Positions 21,125 through 30,724 of a stretch of 64,000 nucleotides of DNA are shown piece after piece. The notes under the pieces were generated by a model. It had not been told where the DNA came from and ran no database searches. It was given only the letters and a program-made list of their open reading frames with translations. The stretch comes from Sphingomonas crocodyli (GTDB lineage Bacteria > Pseudomonadota > Alphaproteobacteria > Sphingomonadales > Sphingomonadaceae): assembly GCF_004005865.1 (NCBI RefSeq), contig NZ_SACN01000001.1, positions 310,001 to 374,000 on the forward strand, written 5' to 3'. Each line of letters begins with the position of its first letter. Positions within the stretch are counted from its first letter, which is position 1. Position numbers and translations under genes: made by a program.

Positions 21125-23386
21125 TCAGCTGGCGATGCCCGAGGCCGCGAGCACGGCGAGGGTCAGGATCTCGCTCGCGTTCGACGACATGGTCATGATC
21201 TGGACGGGCTTTTCCATCCCCACCAGCATCGGGCCGATCATCGTGCCCTTGCCCAGTTCGCGCAGCAACTTGGCCGAGATGTTGGCCGACTGCAGGCCCG
21301 GCATCACCAGCACATTGGCGGGCGCGGACAGGCGATTGAACGGATAAAGCTCCATCACCTTGGGGTTCAGCGCCGCGTCGGGCGCCATTTCGCCTTCATA
21401 TTCGAAGCTCGCGCCGCGCTCGTTGAGCAGGGCCACAGCACCGCGGATCGATTCGAGCCAGCTGCCCTCGGGATTGCCGAAGGTCGAATAGCTGAGGAAG
21501 GCAACGCGCGGTTCGTGGCCCATCTTGCGCGCGACCGCCGCCGTCTGCTCGGCGATGTCGGCCAGGTCGCTCGCCGACGGACGCTCGCTGACGGTGGTGT
21601 CGGCGATGAAGGTCGTGTGGTTCTGGCTCACGAACAGGTGGATACCGCACGGGCGCTGGCCGGAGGCCGGATCGAGCACGCGGCGGACCTGGCGGAACAC
21701 CTGGCCGTAGGAGCGGGTCGTGCCCGTCACCATCGCATCGGCTTCGCCCAGTGCCAGCAGCAGCGCGCCGAAGATGTGGCGATCCTGATTGACCAGAACC
21801 TCGACCTCGCGGCGCAGATAGCCGCGGCGCTTCAGGCGATCGTAGAGATAGTCGACCATCTTGGGGACGATCGGCGAGATGCGGCTGTTGTGCAGCTCGA
21901 AGCTCTCGGGATCCTCGACGCCCAGCGCCTTGAGCTTTTCGGGCACGTCGTCGCGGCCGACGAGGACGGGGGTGCCATACCCCAGATTCTTGAACTGGAT
22001 GGCGGCGCGCAGCACCACCTCTTCCTCCGCCTCGGCGAAGACGACGCGCTTGGGGTGGGCGCGCGCATTTTCATAGGCGTTGGTCAGCACCGACGTGGTC
22101 GGGTTCAGCCGCGCCTTCAGCCCCTGGCGATAGGCGTCCATGTCGAGGATCGGCTTGCGCGCGACGCCGGTGTCCATCGCGGCCTGCGCGACGGCGGCGG
22201 GCACCACCTCCATCAGGCGCGGATCGAACGGCGCGGGGATGATGTAGTCGCGGCCGAAGCGCGGTGCGGCGCCGCCATAAGCTGCGGCCACTTCCTCGGG
22301 CACCTGCTCACGCGCCAGTTCGGCGAGTGCTTGAGCAGCCGCGATCTTCATCTCCTCGTTGATCGCGGTCGCGCGCACGTCCAGCGCGCCGCGGAAGATG
22401 AAGGGGAAGCCCAGCACGTTGTTGACCTGGTTCGGATAGTCCGAACGGCCGGTCGCGATGATCGCGTCAGGGCGGGCCGCCTTGGCGTCGGGCGGGGTGA
22501 TTTCGGGATCGGGATTGGCCATCGCGAAGATGATCGGATGGTCGGCCATCTCCTTGACCATTTCGGGCTTGAGCGCGCCCTTGGCCGACAGGCCCAGGAA
22601 CACGTCGGCACCCACCAGCGCTTCGGCCAGCGTGCGCTTGTCGGTCTTGGCGGCGTGGGCGGACTTCCACTGGTCCATGCCCTCTTCGCGACCCTGATAG
22701 ATCACGCCGGTACGATCGCACATGATGACGTTGTCGGCGCGCACGCCCATCGACTTGATCAGCGCGGTGCACGCGATCGCGGCGGCGCCGGCGCCGTTCA
22801 CGACCACCTTCATCTCGTCGAGCTTGCGGCCTGTCAGATGCGCGGCGTTGATCAGGCCGGCGGCGGTTATGATCGCGGTGCCGTGCTGATCGTCGTGCAT
22901 GATCGGAATGTTCATCCGCTCGCGCAAAGTCTGCTCGATGATGAAGCATTCGGGGGCCTTGATGTCCTCAAGGTTGATGCCGCCGAAGCTCGGCTCCATC
23001 AGCGCTACCGCCTCGATGATCGCATCGGGATCTTCGGTCGCCAGTTCGATGTCGATCGAATCGACGTCGGCGAAGCGCTTGAACAGGACGGCCTTGCCTT
23101 CCATCACCGGCTTGGATGCCAGCGCGCCCAGATTGCCCAGGCCCAGGATCGCGGTGCCGTTCGAAATGACGGCGACCAGATTGCCCTTGGCGGTATAGTC
23201 GTAGGCGGTGGCGGGATCTTCGGCGATCGCGCGGACGGGCACCGCGACGCCGGGCGAATAAGCCAGGCTCAGGTCGCGCTGGGTCGCCATCGGCTTGGAT
23301 GCGACGATCTCGATCTTGCCGGGGCGCCCGGTCGAATGGAAGTGCAGCGCCTCGCGATCCGAAAACTGAACCTTGCTGTCGCTCAT
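21125..23386 (-). CDS. maeB: NADP-dependent malic enzyme with phosphotransacetylase-like C-terminal domain
   Basis: 753 residues. It converts malate to pyruvate and CO2 with NADP reduction. The malic-enzyme half has [51 protein letters not shown] (Rossmann loop) and [12 protein letters not shown]. From about residue 430 a phosphotransacetylase-like domain follows ([42 protein letters not shown]), thought to sense acetyl-CoA rather than catalyse. ATG 23386 follows a purine-rich GGGGCGGGAA site. It is divergent from mutS. Confidence 0.96.
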   Translation of the reverse strand: MSDSKVQFSDREALHFHSTGRPGKIEIVASKPMATQRDLSLAYSPGVAVPVRAIAEDPATAYDYTAKGNLVAVISNGTAILGLGNLGALASKPVMEGKAVLFKRFADVDSIDIELATEDPDAIIEAVALMEPSFGGINLEDIKAPECFIIEQTLRERMNIPIMHDDQHGTAIITAAGLINAAHLTGRKLDEMKVVVNGAGAAAIACTALIKSMGVRADNVIMCDRTGVIYQGREEGMDQWKSAHAAKTDKRTLAEALVGADVFLGLSAKGALKPEMVKEMADHPIIFAMANPDPEITPPDAKAARPDAIIATGRSDYPNQVNNVLGFPFIFRGALDVRATAINEEMKIAAAQALAELAREQVPEEVAAAYGGAAPRFGRDYIIPAPFDPRLMEVVPAAVAQAAMDTGVARKPILDMDAYRQGLKARLNPTTSVLTNAYENARAHPKRVVFAEAEEEVVLRAAIQFKNLGYGTPVLVGRDDVPEKLKALGVEDPESFELHNSRISPIVPKMVDYLYDRLKRRGYLRREVEVLVNQDRHIFGALLLALGEADAMVTGTTRSYGQVFRQVRRVLDPASGQRPCGIHLFVSQNHTTFIADTTVSERPSASDLADIAEQTAAVARKMGHEPRVAFLSYSTFGNPEGSWLESIRGAVALLNERGASFEYEGEMAPDAALNPKVMELYPFNRLSAPANVLVMPGLQSANISAKLLRELGKGTMIGPMLVGMEKPVQIMTMSSNASEILTLAVLAASGIAS

Positions 23387-23488
23387 CGGATATTCCCGCC
23401 CCTTATTGGATCGGCTGCGGCCGATCGCGTTCGTGCATGGCCTTTTGGGGCATGGCCGCTCCGCCCACAAGCCGCTATCAGCCGGAAA

Positions 23489-26116
23489 ATGGCTCGGGGT
23501 GATGTGAAAGAAGGGGCGGCTGGGCCGACCCCAATGATGGCGCAATATCTGGCGTTGAAGGCGTCCGCGCCCGATTGCCTGCTATTTTACCGCATGGGCG
23601 ACTTCTTCGAAATGTTCTTCGAAGATGCCAAGGCGGCCGCTGCCGCGCTCGATATCGCGCTCACGTCGCGCGGCGAACATGAAGGCGCGCCGATCCCGAT
23701 GTGCGGCGTGCCGGTGCATGCGGCGGAAATGTATCTCGCGCGGCTGATCAAGGCGGGGCACCGCGTCGCGCTGGCCGAACAGACCGAAAGTCCGGCAGAG
23801 GCCAAGAAGCGCGCCGGATCGAAGGCGCTGGTCGGCCGCGCGATCGTGCGCGTGGTGACGGCGGGCACGTTGACCGAGGAATCCCTGCTCGATGCGCGCG
23901 CCGCCAACTGGCTGGTCGCGGTGGCGAATGTGGGCGGCGCTTACGGTATCGCCGCCGCCGATATCTCGACGGGGCGGTTCGAGGTGGTGTCGCTGCCCGA
24001 AGGCGCGCTCGACGCCGAACTCGCCCGGCTCGATCCGGCCGAACTGCTCGTCCCCGACGATATGGCGGGCGCCCCTGATGAGGCGATCGGCTGGCCGCGC
24101 GATAATTTCGATTCGCTGAAGGGCGAGACGCGGCTGAAAAGCCTGCTGGGCGTCGCGACGCTCGATGGTTTCGGCGCGTTCGGGCGGCCTGAACTGGCGG
24201 CGGCGGGCGCGCTGATCGCCTATCTCGAACGCGCGGGGCAGGGGAGCCTGCCTTTCCTGCAGCCGCCGCGCCGCCGCGTCATCGCCGATCATATGATGAT
24301 CGACGCCGCGACGCGCGAAAGCCTGGAAATCACCCAGTCGCAGGCCGGCACGCGCAAGGGCAGCCTGCTCGACGCGGTCGATCGCACGGTGACGGGCGCG
24401 GGTGCGCGGTTGCTGGCGGCCGATCTGTCGGCGCCGCTGACGGATACACAAGCGATCATCGACCGGCTCGATCTGGTCGAACTGTTCGAACGCGACGGGG
24501 CGTTGCGCGATCGGATGCGCGGCACCCTGCGCGCGCTTCCCGATATCGGCCGTGCGCTCGGCCGGATCGTGGCGGGGCGCGGTTCACCGCGCGACCTCGG
24601 CCAGCTGCGCGACGGCCTCGATCAGGGCTATGCGCTTCACGAACTGCTACGCCGGATCGAACCGAGCCCGGCCTTGCTCGTACAACTGCTCCCCGCATTC
24701 CTTGGCCACGGCGCACTGGTCGATCATCTCAAGCGCGCTTTGGTGCCGATGCCGCCGATCGATGCGGCGTCGGGCGGCTATATTGCGGAAGGCTATGACG
24801 CCGCGCTCGATGCGCTGCGCGGCGCGGGCGGGGAGGGGCGGCGCGCCATCGCCGCGTTGGAGGCGCAATATCGCGACCGCACCGGTATCGCCTCGCTTCG
24901 CATCAAGCATAATGGCGTCCTCGGTTTCCATATCGAGGTGCAAGCGAAGCATGCCGATCCGCTGATGGCGGCCGACTCGGGGTTCACGCACCGCCAGACG
25001 CTGGCCGGCGTCGTCCGCTTCAACGCGCCCGAACTCCACGAACAGGCGCAGCGCGTCGATCAGTCCGGCGCGCATGCGCTCGCGGCCGAAGCGGCGCATC
25101 TGGAGGAACTGACCCAAGCCGCGCTCGCGCGCACCGCCGAAATCGCAGCGACCGCCGATGCGCTCGCGCGGCTCGACGTCGCCTCGGCGCTTGCCGAACG
25201 CGCGATCGAGGGCGGCTGGACCCGTCCGCAATTCGAACCGGTCAATTGCTTCGACGTGCGCGGCGGCCGCCATCCGGTAGTCGAGGCGGCGGTTGCGGCG
25301 TCGGGCGAACGCTTTGTCGCCAATGATTGTACTTTGGCCGAAGATCGGCGGCTGTGGCTCGTCACCGGCCCGAACATGGGCGGTAAGTCGACCTTCCTCC
25401 GGCAGAATGCGGCCATCGCGATCCTCGCGCAGGCGGGGAGCCCGGTGCCCGCGACCAGCGCGCGGCTCGGCATCGTCGATCGGCTGTTCAGCCGGGTCGG
25501 CGCGTCGGACAATCTGGCGCGCGGGCGATCGACCTTCATGGTCGAAATGGTCGAAACCGCCGCAATCCTCGCGCAGGCGACCGAACGCAGCTTCGTCATT
25601 CTCGACGAAGTCGGGCGCGGCACCTCGACCTATGATGGCCTCGCCATCGCCTGGGCGGTGGTGGAGGCGGTGCACGACATGAACCGCTGCCGCTGCCTGT
25701 TCGCGACCCATTATCACGAACTGACCCGGCTGGCCGAGCGGCTCGACGCGCTCTCGCTCCACCATGTCCGCGCGCGCGAATGGAAGGGCGAGCTGGTCCT
25801 CCTCCACGAACTGGCCGACGGCCCCGCCGATCGCAGCTACGGCATCGCGGTCGCCAAGCTTGCGGGCCTGCCCCCCGCCGTCCTCGGCCGCGCGCGCGAC
25901 GTGCTCAAGCGGCTGGAGGCGGGCAAGGCCGCGACCGGCGGTCTGGCGGCAGGGTTAGACGATCTCCCGCTGTTCGCTGCAGCGGCCGCCGCGACGCCCG
26001 AACCGGTCGCCGATCCGCTGCGCGCCGAAGTCGAAGCGATCGACGCCGACGCGCTCAGCCCACGCGATGCGCTCGATCTGATCTACAAGCTCAAGCGTCT
26101 GGCAGCGGAGGACTGA
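23489..26116 (+). CDS. mutS: DNA mismatch repair protein MutS
   Basis: 875 residues. Mismatch sensor ATPase. The N-terminal mismatch-binding wedge is MGDFFEMFFEDA, where the F-x-E triad reads FFE rather than the common FYE. Walker A GPNMGGKSTFLRQ begins near residue 626, then Walker B FVILDEVGRGTSTYDG and the helix-turn-helix end. The ATG at 23489 leaves a short linker before MMAQYLALK. It is divergent from maeB over 102 bases and precedes glnD, an order seen in many alphaproteobacteria. Confidence 0.97.
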   Translation: MARGDVKEGAAGPTPMMAQYLALKASAPDCLLFYRMGDFFEMFFEDAKAAAAALDIALTSRGEHEGAPIPMCGVPVHAAEMYLARLIKAGHRVALAEQTESPAEAKKRAGSKALVGRAIVRVVTAGTLTEESLLDARAANWLVAVANVGGAYGIAAADISTGRFEVVSLPEGALDAELARLDPAELLVPDDMAGAPDEAIGWPRDNFDSLKGETRLKSLLGVATLDGFGAFGRPELAAAGALIAYLERAGQGSLPFLQPPRRRVIADHMMIDAATRESLEITQSQAGTRKGSLLDAVDRTVTGAGARLLAADLSAPLTDTQAIIDRLDLVELFERDGALRDRMRGTLRALPDIGRALGRIVAGRGSPRDLGQLRDGLDQGYALHELLRRIEPSPALLVQLLPAFLGHGALVDHLKRALVPMPPIDAASGGYIAEGYDAALDALRGAGGEGRRAIAALEAQYRDRTGIASLRIKHNGVLGFHIEVQAKHADPLMAADSGFTHRQTLAGVVRFNAPELHEQAQRVDQSGAHALAAEAAHLEELTQAALARTAEIAATADALARLDVASALAERAIEGGWTRPQFEPVNCFDVRGGRHPVVEAAVAASGERFVANDCTLAEDRRLWLVTGPNMGGKSTFLRQNAAIAILAQAGSPVPATSARLGIVDRLFSRVGASDNLARGRSTFMVEMVETAAILAQATERSFVILDEVGRGTSTYDGLAIAWAVVEAVHDMNRCRCLFATHYHELTRLAERLDALSLHHVRAREWKGELVLLHELADGPADRSYGIAVAKLAGLPPAVLGRARDVLKRLEAGKAATGGLAAGLDDLPLFAAAAAATPEPVADPLRAEVEAIDADALSPRDALDLIYKLKRLAAED

Positions 26117-26132
26117 GCCCTCCAACCCACCA

Positions 26133-26204
26133 CCGTTCGTCCCGAGCGAAGTCGAGGGATGTCGGCATATGCGAACGTGTCTCGACTTCGCTCGACACGA
26201 ACGG
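26133..26204. repeat. Intergenic palindrome, type B, copy 1
   Basis: The arms CCGTTCGTCCCGAGCGAAGT and CTCGACTTCGCTCGACACGA are imperfect inverses around a short middle. The core TCGAGCGAAGTCGAG-type motif recurs at 46897-46980. It lies between mutS and glnD, both on the plus strand, and may form a hairpin in the transcript. Confidence 0.75.
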
Positions 26205-26257
26205 ATTTGGGGTGGTCAGCCCTTCTCCTGTAACCAAATCGCCCCTATGTCCGCAGC

Positions 26258-29017
26258 ATGGCTTCCCGTTTCGACGCCCTGCCGCAGCGCCGCGCGATCA
26301 TCGATCGGCGCGCCGTCGCCGATGCCTTGGCGAACCTGCCCGAAGCGGGCGGCGTATCCGACATGCGCAACGCCGCGACGCCGATCCTGCGCGCCGCGCT
26401 GGAGGCTGGGCGCGCCGAAATCGCGCGCCGGCTTGAAGAAGCGCCGGGGCGCGGGACCGAGGCGGCGTCGGCTTACGCCTTCCTGACCGATCAGATCATT
26501 CGCCTGATCCACGATTTCACGGTCGAGCGGCTCTACCCCCTCAACAATCCCAGCGCCGCCGAGCGGCTCACGCTGGTCGCGGTCGGCGGTTACGGGCGCG
26601 GGGAAATGGCGCTTTATTCGGACGTCGACATCGCCTTCCTGACCCCGTGGAAGCAGACGAGCTGGTCGGAGCAAGTCATCGAATCGATGCTCTATTCCTT
26701 CTGGGATCTGGCGTTGAAGGTCGGCCATTCGTCGCGCTCGCTCGACGAGATGGTGCGCATGGCGAAGTCGGACCTGACGATCCGCACCGCCTTGCTCGAA
26801 GGGCGTTACGTCTGGGGCGATACCGATCTCTACGATCAGGCCGCACGCCTGTTCGACAAGGAGGTGGTCAGCGGCACCGCCCGCCTCTTCGTCACCGAAA
26901 AGCTCGCCGAACGGAATGATCGGCACAAGCGCATGGGCGACAGCCGCTATGTCGTCGAACCGAACCTGAAGGAGGGCAAGGGGGGGCTGCGCGATCTCCA
27001 CACGCTCTTCTGGATCGGCAAATATGCCTATCAGGTGCGATCGGTGCCCGAACTGGTCGACAAGGGGCTGCTGACGCGCACCGAATTGCGCCAGTTCCAG
27101 CAGGCCGAGAATTTCCTGTGGGCGGTGCGCTGCCACCTCCACATCGTCGCGAAGCGTGCCGAGGAACGGCTGACCTTCGATCTCCAGCCCGAACTGGCGC
27201 GGCGGATGCGCTATGCCGATCGCCCCGGCAAATCGGCGGTCGAACGCTTCATGCAGCATTATTTCCTGATGGCGAAGCGGGTGGGCGACCTCACCGCCAT
27301 CTTCCTCGCGCATATCGACGAAAGTTTCGCGGGCAAGGGCCGCCGCTTCGGCCTGCCGAGCCTGCGCCGCAAGCCTACCAAGCTCGACGGCTTCGTCCTC
27401 GATCGCGGCCGGCTGGCCATGCCGACGGACGATTTCTTTGCGCAGGATCCGGTGCGGCTGATCCAGCTGTTCGCATTGGCCGACAAGCATGGGCTGGAAA
27501 TCCACCCGCTCACGATGCGCGCCGCCGGGCGAGACGTGCGGCTGATCGACAATGCCGTCCGCCGCGATCCGAAGGCGAACGCGCTGTTCCTCGACGTACT
27601 CGCCTCGCGCAACGATCCCGAAACGGTGCTGCGCTGGATGAACGAGGCGGGGGTGTTCGGTCGCTTCGTTCCCGATTTCGGCCGCGTCGTCGCGCAGATG
27701 CAGTTCGACATGTACCACCATTATACGGTGGACGAGCATTCGATCCGCGCGATCGGGCTGATGGCCCGGATCGAAAAGGGCGAGTTGCGCGAGGATCATC
27801 CGATCGCGTCGGTGATCATCCACCAGATCGTGTCGCGCCGCGTCCTCTACGTCTCGATCCTGCTGCACGACATCGCCAAGGGGCGGCGCGGCGATCACAG
27901 CGTGCTGGGCGCCGAAGTGGCCGAAAAGCTGTGCCCGCGCTTCGGCATGACGGCAGCGGAGACCGAGACGGTCGCCTGGCTCGTCCGCTACCACCTGATC
28001 ATGTCGGATACCGCGATGAAGCGCGATCTCTCCGACTTCAAGACTATCCTCGATTTCGCCGAACGGGTGCAAAGCCCGGAACGCCTGCGCCTGCTCCTGT
28101 GCCTTACCGTCGTCGATATCCGCGCGGTCGGCCCTGGCGTGTGGAACAGCTGGAAGCGCCAGCTGCTCGGCGATCTCTATGAGGCTGCGGAAGAAGTGCT
28201 GCGCCTCGGCCACAAGCAGACCGGCCGGCGCGAGCGGGTTTCCGCAAAGCAGGCGGCCCTGGCCGAACGGCTCGGCTGGCCCGCCGATCTGATGGCCAGC
28301 TACACCGCGCGCTTCCCCGAAAGCTATTGGGTCGCCGAAAGCCTCGACGTGCTCGAAAAGAATGCGCGCCAGATCGCCGAGGCCGATGGCGACGGCAAAT
28401 CGCTCGCGATCATCGCGGCGCCGCAGCCCGATAGCGGCGCGACGCTCGTCACCATCTATGCGGGCGACCATCCGGGCCTGTTCTACCGGATCGCCGGCGC
28501 GATCCACCTTGCGGGCGCGGGCATCATCGACGCGCGCATCCATACGACGCGCGACGGCATGGCGATCGACAATATCGTCGTGCAGGATCCCTTCGGGCAG
28601 CCGTTCGACGAGGATGATCGGATGAAGCGGCTGGCGATCGCGATCGAGGATGCGCTGGCCAATCGCAACCGCATGGCCGATCGTCTCGCCGCCAAGCCGC
28701 TCGCCCGCCCGCGGGCCGATGCCTTCGCGATCGAGCCGAACGTCCTGATCGATAATCGCGCGTCGAACCGGTACACGGTGGTGGAGGTGAACGCCCGCGA
28801 TCGACCGGCGCTGCTCCACGCGCTGTCGCACGCGCTGTTCCAGGCGAAGGTGACGATCCATTCGGCGCATATCGCGACCTATGGCGAACGCGCGGTCGAC
28901 GTTTTCTACATAACCGATCTGACCGGCGATAAAATCGGCAGCCAGTCGCGCCTCAAGACGCTCGAACGGTTGCTGCTCGATGCGGCGGGACCGGCGTCGG
29001 CGAAGAAGGCGGCTTAG
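26258..29017 (+). CDS. glnD: [Protein-PII] uridylyltransferase / uridylyl-removing enzyme
   Basis: 919 residues. It senses glutamine and adds or removes UMP on PII proteins, controlling nitrogen metabolism. The nucleotidyltransferase motif GGYGRGEMALYSDVDIAFL starts near residue 109 with the catalytic SDVD. A PII-UTase linker follows (LKEGKGGLRDLHTLFWI). The HD hydrolase domain has HDIAKGRRGDHS near 537, and two ACT domains start near 729 (YAGDHPGLFYRIAG) and 840 (NARDRPALLHALS). All domains look intact. The ATG at 26258 follows a weak ribosome site. Confidence 0.96.
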   Translation: MASRFDALPQRRAIIDRRAVADALANLPEAGGVSDMRNAATPILRAALEAGRAEIARRLEEAPGRGTEAASAYAFLTDQIIRLIHDFTVERLYPLNNPSAAERLTLVAVGGYGRGEMALYSDVDIAFLTPWKQTSWSEQVIESMLYSFWDLALKVGHSSRSLDEMVRMAKSDLTIRTALLEGRYVWGDTDLYDQAARLFDKEVVSGTARLFVTEKLAERNDRHKRMGDSRYVVEPNLKEGKGGLRDLHTLFWIGKYAYQVRSVPELVDKGLLTRTELRQFQQAENFLWAVRCHLHIVAKRAEERLTFDLQPELARRMRYADRPGKSAVERFMQHYFLMAKRVGDLTAIFLAHIDESFAGKGRRFGLPSLRRKPTKLDGFVLDRGRLAMPTDDFFAQDPVRLIQLFALADKHGLEIHPLTMRAAGRDVRLIDNAVRRDPKANALFLDVLASRNDPETVLRWMNEAGVFGRFVPDFGRVVAQMQFDMYHHYTVDEHSIRAIGLMARIEKGELREDHPIASVIIHQIVSRRVLYVSILLHDIAKGRRGDHSVLGAEVAEKLCPRFGMTAAETETVAWLVRYHLIMSDTAMKRDLSDFKTILDFAERVQSPERLRLLLCLTVVDIRAVGPGVWNSWKRQLLGDLYEAAEEVLRLGHKQTGRRERVSAKQAALAERLGWPADLMASYTARFPESYWVAESLDVLEKNARQIAEADGDGKSLAIIAAPQPDSGATLVTIYAGDHPGLFYRIAGAIHLAGAGIIDARIHTTRDGMAIDNIVVQDPFGQPFDEDDRMKRLAIAIEDALANRNRMADRLAAKPLARPRADAFAIEPNVLIDNRASNRYTVVEVNARDRPALLHALSHALFQAKVTIHSAHIATYGERAVDVFYITDLTGDKIGSQSRLKTLERLLLDAAGPASAKKAA

Positions 29018-29028
29018 GGAGGCAAGAT

Positions 29029-29409
29029 ATGGGTGTGCTCGGGATCGGCGGCATCTTCTTCCGGGCGCAGGACCCGGACGCGCTCTCCAAATGGTATAAA
29101 GATCATCTGCACGTCGGCGCGGGATGCAGCGGCGATGGCGGGGATGATCCGTCCGACTGGTTCTGGCGGGTTCAGGCCGGTCCGGTCGTGTTTGCGCCGT
29201 TCAAGGCGACCACCGATTATTTCCCGGCGGACAAGCAGCACATGCTGAACCTGCGCGTCGACGGCATCGACGATATGATCGCGTCGCTCACGGCGGCGGG
29301 GATCGCGGTCGAAACGCGCGCCGAATGGGATGCACCCGAAACCGGCCGCTTCGCCCGCATCCACGATCCCGAAGGCAATCCGATCGAATTGTGGCAGCCA
29401 CCTGCGTGA
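29029..29409 (+). CDS. VOC (glyoxalase/bleomycin resistance) superfamily protein
   Basis: 126 residues in one beta-alpha-beta-beta-beta fold repeat pair: GIGGIFFRAQDPDALSKWYK at the start, LNLRVDGIDDMIASLTAAGI and the final DPEGNPIELWQPP with the metal-binding glutamate. The first metal position is not an obvious histidine, so it may not be a classical glyoxalase. Function unknown. It begins 11 bases after glnD with GGAGG upstream. Confidence 0.85.
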   Translation: MGVLGIGGIFFRAQDPDALSKWYKDHLHVGAGCSGDGGDDPSDWFWRVQAGPVVFAPFKATTDYFPADKQHMLNLRVDGIDDMIASLTAAGIAVETRAEWDAPETGRFARIHDPEGNPIELWQPPA

Positions 29410-29419
29410 TCGTTCCGAC

Positions 29420-30043
29420 GTGAGTTCGTCCCGGCTCGCGCATGGCGCGCTGGCGATATTCGCCTTGGTGGGGCTCGTCCTCGAATATCTCTGGGCGCTG
29501 TCGCAGCATCCCGATCGGCCGCTGGCGCAGACCGCGCATTATGTCAGCTTCTTCACGATCCAGTCGAACACGCTGATCCTGCTCGCCGCGATCGGCATGG
29601 CCACGGGCGCCGGGCGGCTCCACCGATGGGCCAGCGCGCCGGGCACGCGGGCCGCGTTGACGGTCTATATCGTGGTCGTCGCGGCGGTGTTTCAGGCGCT
29701 GCTCGCCGGGCATCAGAAGTTCGATGCCGTCGGCTGGTGGGGCAATCTGCTCGCGCACCAGGCCGTGCCCGGATTGTGGATCGTCTGCTGGCTGTGGTTT
29801 GGGCCGCATGGGGGCATCGATCGCGCGGGGCCGTGGCGCTGGCTGATCTATCCACTCAGCTATACCGGATGGACGATGACGATGGGTGCCTTGTCCGGCT
29901 GGTATCCCTATTTCTTCCTCAATCCGAACAGGGTCGGATGGGGCGTCGCCGCTTATATCGCGGCCATCGCGGCGCTGTTTCTGGCGCTTGGCGTGGGATG
30001 TCGCTGGATCGACGGGCGGCTCGCGCTGCGGGCCGCCCGCTGA
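29420..30043 (+). CDS. Pr6Pr family membrane protein
   Basis: 207 residues with about six hydrophobic segments, for example ALAIFALVGLVLEYLWAL, TVYIVVVAAVFQALLAG and VAAYIAAIAALFLALGVG. The conserved FFTIQSN near residue 45 and WGNLLAHQAVPGLW are what I associate with the Pr6Pr (FAR-17a/AIG1-like) membrane family. Function unknown. The GTG at 29420 is the only reasonable start close to the first membrane segment. Ten bases separate it from the VOC gene; the end is six bases from convergent infC. Confidence 0.7.
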   Translation: MSSSRLAHGALAIFALVGLVLEYLWALSQHPDRPLAQTAHYVSFFTIQSNTLILLAAIGMATGAGRLHRWASAPGTRAALTVYIVVVAAVFQALLAGHQKFDAVGWWGNLLAHQAVPGLWIVCWLWFGPHGGIDRAGPWRWLIYPLSYTGWTMTMGALSGWYPYFFLNPNRVGWGVAAYIAAIAALFLALGVGCRWIDGRLALRAAR

Positions 30044-30049
30044 AAGACT

Positions 30050-30592
30050 TTAATTCTTCGGCGCGATGACCATCAGCATCTGACGGCCTTCCATGCGCGG
30101 ATATTGTTCGACCTTGGCGGTCTCCGCCATGTCGGCCTGAACCCGCTGCAGGACCTGCATGCCCAGCTGGCCGTGCGCGAGTTCGCGACCGCGGAAACGC
30201 AAAGTGACCTTCACCTTGTCGCCTTCCTCGATGAACTCGTGGATCTTCTTCATCTTCGTATCATAATCATGATCGTCGATGTTCGGACGCATCTTGATCT
30301 CTTTGATCTCCTGCGTCTTCTGAGTCTTGCGGGCGAGGTTCGCCTTTTTCTGCGCCTCGTACTTGAACTTGCCGATGTCGAGGAACTTGGCGACGGGCGG
30401 ATCGGCGTTCGGGGAAATTTCGACCAGATCGAGGCCGGCTTCCTGCGCCTGCTCCATCGCCTCGCGCGTATACATCACGCCCAGATTTTCGCCGTTTTCA
30501 TCGATCACCCGGACCTTCTGGGACTGGATGAACTCGTTATAACGGGGGCCGTTGAGCGGCATCGGCGGCTGGCCGAGCGGTCGGCGCATCAT
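30050..30592 (-). CDS. infC: Translation initiation factor IF-3
   Basis: 180 residues from the first canonical codon. It keeps 30S subunits free and checks the start codon. The N-domain has [18 protein letters not shown] and [20 protein letters not shown]; the C-domain has [32 protein letters not shown] and the end LMVIAPKN. An AGGAG lies about 20 bases upstream of the ATGATG pair, too far, but eight bases before an in-frame ATA at 30604, so the true start is probably ATA and the product 184 residues. It lies downstream of thrS, the usual order. Confidence 0.95.
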   Translation of the reverse strand: MMRRPLGQPPMPLNGPRYNEFIQSQKVRVIDENGENLGVMYTREAMEQAQEAGLDLVEISPNADPPVAKFLDIGKFKYEAQKKANLARKTQKTQEIKEIKMRPNIDDHDYDTKMKKIHEFIEEGDKVKVTLRFRGRELAHGQLGMQVLQRVQADMAETAKVEQYPRMEGRQMLMVIAPKN

Positions 30593-30672
30593 CGGGGGAC
30601 GTATAGAATCTTCTCCTGTCGAGGCTTCTGGACGCGGGCGATATAAGCGTTCGCGCGGGCTTTTGAAAGATG

Positions 30673-30700
30673 GGAAAGGCCCGAAAATTCGGGCCTTTCC
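30673..30700 (-). terminator. Hairpin in the thrS-infC gap
   Basis: A perfect 13-base-pair stem GGAAAGGCCCGAA with a two-base AA loop. On the minus strand it comes 25 bases after thrS and is followed by CATCTTTCAAAAG, not a strong T-run. It may end thrS transcripts or partly attenuate infC. Confidence 0.6.
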
Positions 30701-30724
30701 ACGCTGCACTGCGATATTTGTCGA

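Noticed and set aside
23387..23488. Possible riboswitch or tRNA in the maeB-mutS gap
   Set aside because: The 102-base gap shows only short GC palindromes (GGCTGCGGCC) and no conserved RNA core.
29330..29419. Longer N-terminus for the Pr6Pr protein starting at an ATG at 29330
   Set aside because: That extension lies inside the VOC gene in another frame; the GTG at 29420 directly precedes the first membrane segment.
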